DNA of 54,579 nucleotides, taken from the NCBI RefSeq assembly GCF_000164135.1, contig NZ_GG770553.1, positions 1,543,188 through 1,597,766 on the forward strand. The letters run 5' to 3'. Within the stretch, counting starts at the first letter, position 1. Each line of letters begins with the position of its first letter. The stretch comes from Mycobacterium parascrofulaceum ATCC BAA-614. Its GTDB lineage: Bacteria > Actinomycetota > Actinomycetes > Mycobacteriales > Mycobacteriaceae. Below, piece after piece: positions 47,828 through 54,579 of this stretch. The notes under the pieces were generated by a model that ran no database searches, was not told where the DNA came from, and saw only the letters and a program-made list of their open reading frames with translations. Position numbers and translations under genes: made by a program.

Positions 47828-47846
47828 AGTAGTCGGAGGTGATCGA

Positions 47847-48380
47847 GTGGCGCGTGTGGCTGGCAACGCGGCTGCCGAAGCCGCTCTGATGAAGGCGCTC
47901 TACGACGAGCACGCGGCGGTGTTGTGGCGGTACGCGCTCCGGTTGACCGGGGACGCGAGCCAGTCCGAGGACGTCGTGCAGGAGACGTTGCTACGGGCCT
48001 GGCAACACCCCGAGGTCGTCGGGGACACGGAGCGCTCGGCGCGGGCGTGGCTGTTCACCGTTGCCCGCAACATGATCATCGACGACCGGCGCAGCGCGCG
48101 GTTCCGCAACGTCGTCGGTTCGACGGACGAGGCGGGCGCGCCCGAACGGTCGACGCCGGACGAGGTCAACGCGGCGCTGGACAAGCTGCTGATCGCCGAC
48201 GCGATGGTGCAACTGTCCGCGGAGCATCGGGCCGTGATCGAGCGGTCCTACTACCGCGGATGGACCACCGCGCAGATCGCCGCGGACCTCGGGATCGCCG
48301 AGGGGACGGTGAAGTCGCGATTACACTACGCCGTGCGGGCGTTGCGGCTCACTCTGCAGGAACTCGGGGTCACCCGCTGA
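47847..48380 (+). CDS. sigL: ECF RNA polymerase sigma factor SigL
   Basis: A 177-residue ECF sigma factor. Region 2 (LYDEHAAVLWRYALRLTGDAS, EDVVQETLLRAWQHPEV, RAWLFTVARNMIIDDRRS) and region 4 (LSAEHRAVIERSYYRGWTTAQIAADLGIAEGTVKSRLHYAVRAL) are complete. GTG 47847 with GGAGG at 47835-47839 gives the M. tuberculosis length; a longer frame from 47799 is rejected. It is followed by its anti-sigma factor. In M. tuberculosis SigL affects polyketide synthase and membrane protein genes. Confidence 0.95.
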   Translation: MARVAGNAAAEAALMKALYDEHAAVLWRYALRLTGDASQSEDVVQETLLRAWQHPEVVGDTERSARAWLFTVARNMIIDDRRSARFRNVVGSTDEAGAPERSTPDEVNAALDKLLIADAMVQLSAEHRAVIERSYYRGWTTAQIAADLGIAEGTVKSRLHYAVRALRLTLQELGVTR

Positions 48381-48410
48381 GGGCCTCCGAATGCTTGAAG
48401 GGTCAGAGAA

Positions 48411-49142
48411 ATGGATGAGATGAAGACGCCGCTACGGGGGCTCGGCCCCCCGGACGATCCCTACGTGATGTGGGACGCCGCATATGTGCTCGGCTCGTTG
48501 TCCGCCGCCGAGCGGCGCGAATTCGAGGCGCACCTGGCGCACTGCCCGGCCTGCCGCGAGGCGGTCGCCGACCTCAGTGGCGTGCCAGCCCTGCTGTCCC
48601 AGCTCGGCCCGGACGAAGTGGCGGCGATCAACGACGCCGGTCCCCGGTCGGTGACGCCGGAGCTCTCGCCCGAGCTGCTGACGTCGTTGCTGGCGAAGGT
48701 GAGCTGGCGCCGGCGCCGCACGCGGATCGTCACGTGGGTGGCGTCGGCGGCCGCGGCGGTGGTGCTGGCGATCGGCGTGTTCGTCGGGGTGCAGGGGTAT
48801 TCGTCCTCGTCCTCCTCGCAGCAGGTGACCGCGTCCGCGGCGCCGATGGCACAGGTGGGCACCACGCTGCTGACGTCGACGGTGCAGCTGTCCAGCCAGC
48901 ACTGGGGGACCTCCATCAACCTGCGGTGCGTGTGCCTGGCGCCCTTGAATGCGCACCACGACACGTTGGCGATGGTGGTGGTGGGTCGCGACGGCAGCCA
49001 GACCCGGCTGGCGACCTGGGTCGCCGAACCCGGCCGCACCGCGACGCCCGCGGGCAGCATCTCGACACCCGTCGACCAGATCGCCGCCGTGCAGGTGGTC
49101 GCCGCCGAGAGCGGCCAGGTTCTGCTGCAGCACTCGATGTAG
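48411..49142 (+). CDS. rslA: Zinc-associated anti-sigma factor RslA
   Basis: A 243-residue membrane anti-sigma factor. The ZAS motif Hx3Cx2C is His41, Cys45 and Cys48 (HLAHCPAC), which releases SigL on oxidation. One transmembrane helix lies at about residues 105-129, followed by an extracytoplasmic domain with a CVC pair. ATG 48411 is used (48420 is alternative), 30 nt after sigL. Confidence 0.94.
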   Translation: MDEMKTPLRGLGPPDDPYVMWDAAYVLGSLSAAERREFEAHLAHCPACREAVADLSGVPALLSQLGPDEVAAINDAGPRSVTPELSPELLTSLLAKVSWRRRRTRIVTWVASAAAAVVLAIGVFVGVQGYSSSSSSQQVTASAAPMAQVGTTLLTSTVQLSSQHWGTSINLRCVCLAPLNAHHDTLAMVVVGRDGSQTRLATWVAEPGRTATPAGSISTPVDQIAAVQVVAAESGQVLLQHSM

Positions 49143-49181
49143 GGGGTTCGCCCCCGGGTCCCGAGTGCGGTATGAAGGGGC

Positions 49182-49688
49182 GTGCCCGCCTCACGACCGC
49201 CTAAGCGTGACCCGATCGCCGCGGCGCGCGCCAACTGGGAGCGCTCCGGCTGGTCCGACGTGGCGCAGGGCATGGTCGCGGTGACGTCGGTGATGCGCGC
49301 GCATCAGATCCTGCTGGCCCGCGTCGAGACGGCGCTACGCCCCTACGACCTGAGTTTCTCGCGGTACGAGTTGCTGCGGCTGCTGGCGTTCAGCCGGACG
49401 GGCGCGCTACCCATCACCAAGGCGTCCGACCGGTTGCAGGTCCACGTCACCAGCGTGACCCACGCGATCCGGCGGCTGGAGGCCGACGGACTGGTGCAGC
49501 GGGTGCCGCACCCCACCGACGGGCGCACCACGCTGGTGCAGATCACCGACCTGGGCCGCTCGACGGTCGAGGACGCCACGGTCACGCTCAACGAGCAGGT
49601 GTTCGCCGACATCGGGATGTCGGAAGCCGAAGCGGGGGCACTGGTTTCGTCGATCGAGACGCTGCGCCGCGACGCGGGCGATTTCTGA
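49182..49688 (+). CDS. MarR-family transcriptional regulator (Rv0737-like)
   Basis: A 168-residue winged-helix regulator with the MarR core YELLRLLAFSRTGALPITKASDRLQVHVTSVTHAIRRLEADGLVQRVPHPTDGRTTLVQITDLG. The GTG 49182 start is 39 nt after rslA. It faces the convergent mmsB with 3 nt between the stops. Target and ligand are unknown. Confidence 0.88.
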   Translation: MPASRPPKRDPIAAARANWERSGWSDVAQGMVAVTSVMRAHQILLARVETALRPYDLSFSRYELLRLLAFSRTGALPITKASDRLQVHVTSVTHAIRRLEADGLVQRVPHPTDGRTTLVQITDLGRSTVEDATVTLNEQVFADIGMSEAEAGALVSSIETLRRDAGDF

Positions 49689-49691
49689 GGC

Positions 49692-50576
49692 TTAGCCTTC
49701 CCGCAGCATCTGGATGACCGCGCTGAAGTCCAGGGCGCCGTGGTCCTCGGCGAACTCGGCGTAGATCTCCGCGGCGTGGCGGCCCAGCGGCGCCGCCGAA
49801 CCGGTGGCGGCCACCGCGTCCATGGCCAGGCCCAGGTCCTTGTTCATCAGCGCGGTCGCGAAACCGGGTTTGAAGTCGTTGTTGGCCGGCGATGTCGGCA
49901 CGGGGCCCGGCACCGGGCAGTTGGTGTGCACCGCCCAGCAGTTGCCGGTCGCGCCGGTGATGACGTCGAAGAGGGATTGCGCCGACAGCCCGAGCTTCTC
50001 GGCCAGCACGAACGCCTCGCCGATCGCGATCTGCTGCACGGCCAGCACCATGTTGTTGCACACCTTGGCGGCCTGCCCGGCACCGGCCGCGCCGCAGTGA
50101 ATCACCTTGCCCGCCATGGGTTCCAGCACCGGGCGGGCGCGCTCCAGGGCGTCGCCGTCGCCGCCCACCATGAACGCCAGCGTGCCGGCGACGGCGCCCT
50201 TGACCCCGCCGGACACCGGCGCGTCCAGCTGGGCCATGCCGTGTCCGCTGGCCAGCGCGTGCACCTCGCGGGCGTCGTTGACCGAGATCGTCGAGCTGTC
50301 GATGAACAGCGTGCCCGCCGTGGCGGCCGGCAGGATGTCGGCGTAGCAGCGCTTCACCAGCTCGCCGTTGGGCAGCATGGTGATCACCACGTCGGCGCCG
50401 GCCACCGCGTCGGCGGCGCTGCCGAATCCGGTGACACCGGTCTCGACCGCCGCGGACAACGCCGCCGGAACGGGATCGAATCCGCGCACAGCATGCTTCG
50501 CCGCGACGAGATTCGTTGCCATGGGCCCGCCCATGTGGCCCAGCCCAAGGAAGGCCACCGTCAGGTGCTCGGTCAT
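49692..50576 (-). CDS. mmsB: 3-hydroxyisobutyrate dehydrogenase
   Basis: A 294-residue beta-hydroxyacid dehydrogenase. The Rossmann motif is FLGLGHMGGPMATNL, DAPVSGGVKGAVAGTLAFMVGG binds substrate, and Lys171 in AGAGQAAKVCNNMV is catalytic. It oxidises 3-hydroxyisobutyrate to methylmalonate semialdehyde in valine degradation, feeding MmsA. ATG 50576 is 10 nt after fadE9. Confidence 0.93.
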   Translation of the reverse strand: MTEHLTVAFLGLGHMGGPMATNLVAAKHAVRGFDPVPAALSAAVETGVTGFGSAADAVAGADVVITMLPNGELVKRCYADILPAATAGTLFIDSSTISVNDAREVHALASGHGMAQLDAPVSGGVKGAVAGTLAFMVGGDGDALERARPVLEPMAGKVIHCGAAGAGQAAKVCNNMVLAVQQIAIGEAFVLAEKLGLSAQSLFDVITGATGNCWAVHTNCPVPGPVPTSPANNDFKPGFATALMNKDLGLAMDAVAATGSAAPLGRHAAEIYAEFAEDHGALDFSAVIQMLREG

Positions 50577-50586
50577 GGTCGCCTTT

Positions 50587-51759
50587 CTACGCGCTCGCGC
50601 GCGCCCGCGAGGCCTCGGCCCGCCCGATGACCACCCGCATGATCTCGTTGGTCCCTTCCAGGATGCGATGCACCCGCAGATCGCGAACGATCTTCTCGAG
50701 ACCATACTCGCGCAGGTAGCCGTAACCGCCGTGCAACTGCAGGGCCTTGTCGGCGACGTCGAAGCAGGTGTCGGTGACGTAGCGCTTGCCCATCGCGCAC
50801 AACTCGACCTTGTCCGGGTCGTCGTTGTCCAGCGCATCCGCGGCCCGCCACAACATCATTCGCGACGTTTCCAGCCCGGTCGCCATGTCGGCGAGGGTGA
50901 ACCGGACGGTGGGCTCGTCGAGCAGGGGCTTGCCGAAGGCCTCGCGCTCCCGCACGTAGGCGCCCGCCTTGTCGAACGCGGACTGGGCGCCGCCGAGTGA
51001 GCACGCCGCGATGTTGAGCCGGCCGCCGTTGAGGCCGTTCATCGCGATGCCGAAACCGGCGCCCTCGCCGTCCGCGCCGCCCAGCATCGCCTCGGCGGGC
51101 ACCCGCACGCCGTCGAGGATGACCTGCGCGGTGGGCTGGGCGTGCCAGCCCATCTTCTCCTCCGGCGCGCCGAAACTGAGCCCGGCAGAACCCTTTTCGA
51201 CGACGAAGGCCGAGATGCCGCGCGGCCCGTCGCCGCCGGTCCGGGCCATCACCACGTACGCGTCCGAGGCCCCGGCGCCGGAGATGAACTGCTTGACGCC
51301 GGTGAGCACGTAGTCTGCATTTTTTCCCGGGCCCTCCCGGACGGCGCGGGTGCTCAGGGCGCTGGCGTCCGAACCGGCACCCGGCTCGGTGAGGCAGTAG
51401 CTGGCGATGACGTCCATCCCGGCCAGCCGTGGCACCCACTCCTTGCGCTGTTCGGCGGTGCCGAACGTGTCGATCATCCACGCGCACATGTTGTGGATGG
51501 ACAGAAACGCCGCGATGGTCGGGCACGCGGTGGCAAGCTGCTCGAAGATGCGGACCCCGTCGAGGCGGCGCAGCCCGCTGCCGCCGACGTCCTCCCGGCA
51601 GTAGATCGCCGCCATGCCGAGCTCGGCGGACTCGCGCAGCACATCCGTCGGGAAGTGCTTGGCCGCGTCCCATTCCAGGCTGTGCGGGGCGATTCGCTTG
51701 GCCGCGAAGGCGGCCGCCGTCTCGGTGATGACCCGCTCGTCGTCGTTGAGGGTGAACAT
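50587..51759 (-). CDS. fadE9: Acyl-CoA dehydrogenase, probable isobutyryl-CoA dehydrogenase
   Basis: A 390-residue acyl-CoA dehydrogenase, full length. Motifs are YCLTEPGAGSDASALST and QLHGGYGYLREYGLEKIVRDLRVHRILEGTNEIMR. Its place between mmsA and mmsB predicts isobutyryl-CoA to methacrylyl-CoA in valine breakdown. ATG 51759 is 4 nt after mmsA. The enoyl-CoA hydratase and 3-hydroxyisobutyryl-CoA hydrolase steps are not in the window. Confidence 0.9.
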   Translation of the reverse strand: MFTLNDDERVITETAAAFAAKRIAPHSLEWDAAKHFPTDVLRESAELGMAAIYCREDVGGSGLRRLDGVRIFEQLATACPTIAAFLSIHNMCAWMIDTFGTAEQRKEWVPRLAGMDVIASYCLTEPGAGSDASALSTRAVREGPGKNADYVLTGVKQFISGAGASDAYVVMARTGGDGPRGISAFVVEKGSAGLSFGAPEEKMGWHAQPTAQVILDGVRVPAEAMLGGADGEGAGFGIAMNGLNGGRLNIAACSLGGAQSAFDKAGAYVREREAFGKPLLDEPTVRFTLADMATGLETSRMMLWRAADALDNDDPDKVELCAMGKRYVTDTCFDVADKALQLHGGYGYLREYGLEKIVRDLRVHRILEGTNEIMRVVIGRAEASRARASA

Positions 51760-51763
51760 TTAC

Positions 51764-53284
51764 CTAATCCATTGTGGGAATCACGAATTCGGCACCGTCC
51801 TTGATGCCGGAGGGCCACCGCGACGTGACGGTCTTGGTCTTGGTGTAGAACAGGATCGAGTGCGGCCCGTGCTGGTTGAGGTCGCCGAAGCCGGAGCGCT
51901 TCCAGCCGCCGAACGTGTGGTAGGACACCGGGACCGGGATCGGAACGTTGACGCCGACCATGCCCACCTGCACCCGGGAGACGAAGTCGCGGGCGGCGTC
52001 GCCGTCGCGGGTGAAGATCGCCACGCCGTTGCCGTACTCGTGCTCCGACGGCAGGGACAGGGCCTCTTCGTAATCGTGGGCGCGCACGATGCACAGCACC
52101 GGACCGAAGATCTCGTCGGTGTAGATCGACATGTCCGGGGTGACGTGGTCGAACAGCGTCGGGCCGATGAAGAATCCGCCTTCGAGGTTGGCGTCGCCGA
52201 AGGTGAGGTCGTCGCTGGCGCGCTCGCGGCCGTCGATCACCAGTTCGGCGCCGGCCTCGACGCCCTGGCCGATGTAGTTGCGCACCCGCGCCAGGGCGGC
52301 CTCGGTGACCAGCGGGCCGTAGTCGGCCTTCGGGTCGAGGCTGTGGCCCACGCGCAGGTTGTTGATCCGGTCGATGAGCCTGGCGCGCAGCCGATTTGCG
52401 GTCTGCTCGCCGACCGGCACTGCGACGCTGATCGCCATGCAGCGTTCGCCGGCGCTGCCGTACCCGGCGCCGATCAAGGCGTCGACGGCCTGGTCGAGGT
52501 CCGCGTCGGGCATCACGATCATGTGGTTCTTGGCGCCGCCGAAGCACTGCGACCGCTTGCCGGTGGCCGCGGCCGTCGCGTAGATGTACTGGGCGATGTC
52601 GGAGCTGCCGACGAAGCCGACCGCCTGGATGTCGGGGTGATGCAGGATCGTGTCGACGGCCTCCTTGTCGCCGTGCACCACCTGGAACACGCCGGGCGGC
52701 AGGCCGGCCTCCACGAAGAGCTCGGCCAGCCGCACCGGAACCGACGGGTCGCGCTCGCTGGGCTTGAGGACGAACGCGTTGCCGCACGCCAGGGCGGGCC
52801 CGGCCTTCCACAGCGGGATCATGGCCGGGAAGTTGAACGGGGTGATGCCCGCTACCACGCCCAGCGGCTGGCGCAGCGAGTAGACGTCGATCCCCGGCCC
52901 GGCGCCCTCGGTGTATTCGCCCTTGAGCAGGTGGGGAATCCCGATGGCGAACTCGATGACCTCGATGCCGCGTTGGACGTCGCCGCGCGAGTCGGCCACC
53001 GTCTTGCCGTGCTCGAGCGACAGCAGCTCGGCGAGCTCGTCCATGTGCTCGTTGACCAGCTCGATGAAGCGCATCATCACCCGGGCGCGGCGCTGCGGAT
53101 TCCATGCCGCCCAACCCTTTTGGGCCTCGGCGGCCGAGGCCACCGCGGCGTCGATGTCGGCCTTGCCCGCCATCGGCACCCGCGACTGCACCTCGCCGGT
53201 GCTGGGGTTGAAGACGTCGGCGGTGCGGGTGGACCGGCCGGCGGTGCGCTGCCCGTCGATGAAGTGGGGGATCTGTGTGGTCAT
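51764..53284 (-). CDS. mmsA: CoA-acylating methylmalonate-semialdehyde dehydrogenase
   Basis: A 506-residue aldehyde dehydrogenase. The catalytic Cys282 is in AGYGSAGERCMAISVAVP and the NAD-binding segment is AVGFVGSSDIAQYIY. PFNFPAMIPLWK and the ERCMA motif are typical of MmsA. It converts methylmalonate semialdehyde to propionyl-CoA and CO2. It is first of the mmsA-fadE9-mmsB operon, with an 18-bp operator 36 nt before ATG 53284. Confidence 0.94.
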   Translation of the reverse strand: MTTQIPHFIDGQRTAGRSTRTADVFNPSTGEVQSRVPMAGKADIDAAVASAAEAQKGWAAWNPQRRARVMMRFIELVNEHMDELAELLSLEHGKTVADSRGDVQRGIEVIEFAIGIPHLLKGEYTEGAGPGIDVYSLRQPLGVVAGITPFNFPAMIPLWKAGPALACGNAFVLKPSERDPSVPVRLAELFVEAGLPPGVFQVVHGDKEAVDTILHHPDIQAVGFVGSSDIAQYIYATAAATGKRSQCFGGAKNHMIVMPDADLDQAVDALIGAGYGSAGERCMAISVAVPVGEQTANRLRARLIDRINNLRVGHSLDPKADYGPLVTEAALARVRNYIGQGVEAGAELVIDGRERASDDLTFGDANLEGGFFIGPTLFDHVTPDMSIYTDEIFGPVLCIVRAHDYEEALSLPSEHEYGNGVAIFTRDGDAARDFVSRVQVGMVGVNVPIPVPVSYHTFGGWKRSGFGDLNQHGPHSILFYTKTKTVTSRWPSGIKDGAEFVIPTMD

Positions 53285-53319
53285 GGTGTCCTCGGGTTCC
53301 TACGCGCGTGAGGGGCGGA

Positions 53320-53337
53320 TACTTGGATATCCTAGTA
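53320..53337. promoter_or_regulatory. 18-bp operator upstream of mmsA
   Basis: TACTTGGATATCCTAGTA is an 18-bp palindrome with a single mismatched pair (position 5 against 14), centred on GGATATCC. It is 36 nt upstream of mmsA, in the core promoter zone. The size and symmetry fit a TetR-family operator. No intact regulator gene is adjacent, but a TetR remnant is nearby. Confidence 0.7.
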
Positions 53338-53368
53338 ACCGTCGCCGGGCGTCGCAAGGACACCGGCG

Positions 53369-54112
53369 TCAACCCGGGTAGCCGCCGGCCTCCAGGTCCT
53401 CCAACAGGCTCGGATGGGTGGGCTGCCAGCCGAACCGCTGCCGGGTCAGCTCGCTGGTGGCCGGCTGGTCCAGGGCGAATACTGCCCCGAGAAAACCGAA
53501 ATCCTCCGCGGGGACCGATGCGGTGGGGAGATCGAGCCGGCGGCCGATGACCTCGGCGAGCGCACGCATCGGATCACCCTCGTCGGCGACGGCGTGCGCC
53601 ACCGTGCCGGGCTCCGCCCCCTCGAGGGCCAGGCGGAACAGCCGGGCGGCGTCGAGGACGTGCACGGCCGGCCAGCGCTGACTGCCGTCGCCGACGTAAC
53701 CGGAGACCCCCGCGCGCCGAGCGGCCTCGACCAGCAGGGACGCGAATCCGCACGGGCCGGCGGCCCGGTGCACGGATCGCGGGAGGCGGACCACCGCCGA
53801 GCGGACGTCCTCGGCGGCCAGCCGTAGGGCGGTGTGCGCATTGCGGCCACGTCCGCCGATGGGCCCCTCGGTCGGCGCCGCATCGCGTTCGGTGGCGGGG
53901 CGTCCCGGGATGACCGGCGTCCCCGAGGCCATGACAAACGGCTTGCCGCTCCCGGCGAGGGCGGCGCCGAAAGCGTGGACGGCGCGGGCCTCCTGGGCGA
54001 CCGCCTTCTCGAAGTCGTCGAAGTGCAGGAAGGCGAGATGGATCACGCCATCGCAGTCCACGGCCCCCTTGCTGAGGCTCTCGCGGTCGTCGAGATCGCC
54101 GCGCAACACGTC
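53369..54112 (-). pseudogene. NAD-dependent epimerase/dehydratase lacking its N-terminus
   Basis: The readable protein starts abruptly at DVLRGDLDDRESL and continues GVIHLAFLHFDDFEKA...VVRLPRSVH...YVGDGSQRWPAVHVLDAARLF...RFGWQPTHPSLLEDL to the stop. This is the extended SDR (atypical epimerase) fold without the first roughly 40 residues that carry the GxxGxxG NAD loop. Upstream DNA is antisense to the TetR remnant, so the true start is gone. Inactive unless another start supplies a nonsense leader. Confidence 0.7.
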
Positions 54113-54574
54113 GGCCTGACCAAGAGCACCTTCTTCCGGTACTTCCCCGACAAGCGGGAGGTGCTGGCGGCGGGCCAGGAAACCCTGTCGCGGCTCCTGG
54201 TGGACGGCATCTCGTCGGCGCCGGCGGACGCCACTCCGCTCGCCGCGGTCGCCACCGGGCTCGAGCGCGCCGCCGGTTCGATGACGCCGTTCAATCGCGA
54301 GCTCGCTCCCCGGTTGAAGGCGGTCGTCGCCACCAGCACCGAACTGCAGGAGCGCGACGCGCTCAAACAGGTCGGCCTCGCCGCGGACATGGCGGACGCG
54401 CTGCGCGCTCGGGGGGTGGCGGACCGGGCGGCGACGCTGGCGGCCGAAATGGGCGGCCTCGCGTTCAAGGAGGCATTCGCCGCGTGGCTTGCCGCGGATG
54501 ACGAGCAAGACCTGGGCGAATTGGCGCGCAAAGCCCTGGACGACCTTCGCGCGGCGGCCGCCGACATCGGCTGA
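54110..54574 (+). pseudogene. TetR-family regulator lacking its N-terminus
   Basis: Recognisable sequence begins at VGLTKSTFFRYFPDKREVL, the end of the TetR HTH, and continues through a helical ligand domain (TPFNRELAPRLKAVVATSTEL... GLAFKEAFAAWL) to TGA 54574. The first about 30-35 residues, including the start of the HTH, are missing. The region before 54110 is antisense to the epimerase. The regulator once diverged from the epimerase gene; a deletion at about 54110 removed the promoter and both 5' ends. Confidence 0.7.
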
Positions 54575-54579
54575 GCGCG

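Overview
The window is high-GC actinobacterial DNA from a Mycobacterium. The evidence is a complete mycofactocin cluster, a PPE-family gene, a 13E12-family HNH gene, a SigL/RslA pair and GTG-rich, 4-nt-overlapping operons. From memory, the gene order follows M. tuberculosis Rv0686 to Rv0753c closely. Several differences suggest a slow-growing non-tuberculous species (inference): an added MFS/TetR pair, an added metallo-beta-lactamase-fold gene, a PPE gene beside the fourth methyltransferase, and a 13E12/DinB pair between the two large ribosomal operons. I see no CRISPR array, tRNA, rRNA or insertion sequence.

1-11.5 kb is the mycofactocin region. A small SHOCT membrane protein and a KstR-like operator precede a mycofactocin-type SDR and a ferredoxin-reductase-like flavoprotein. 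A DUF2332 gene and mftR run leftwards. mftA (29 codons), B, C and D run rightwards, followed by a 166-nt gap with inverted repeats, then mftE, F and G. Together they make and recycle the peptide-derived redox cofactor used by the SDR.

11.5-14.3 kb holds 0.4 kb of apparently empty DNA, then a drug-efflux-type MFS gene diverging from a TetR gene across two phased operator copies.

14.3-31.8 kb holds the S10 operon (rpsJ to rpsQ) and the spc operon (rplN to rplO). They are separated by a sulfatase group (arylsulfatase, lipoprotein, DUF4436 membrane protein, formylglycine-generating enzyme), an SOS-box-controlled 13E12 HNH protein and a DinB-like protein. The two ribosomal promoters share a remarkably similar architecture that extends into the transcribed leader.

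31.8-44.9 kb is mixed metabolism: an LLM oxidoreductase, SppA, three tandem plus one separate SAM methyltransferase of the TIGR00027 type, a chimeric gene remnant, an MBL-fold/aldolase/dehydrogenase/FGGY-kinase group, a GNAT protein with a GyrA-like N-terminus, and a PPE gene whose SVP tail lies in another frame.

45-49.7 kb holds secY-adk-map, then sigL-rslA with an apparent SigL-type promoter, then a MarR regulator. 49.7-53.4 kb is the valine/isobutyryl-CoA degradation operon mmsA-fadE9-mmsB with a near-perfect 18-bp operator. The window ends in a deletion scar that removed the 5' ends of a divergent epimerase/TetR pair.
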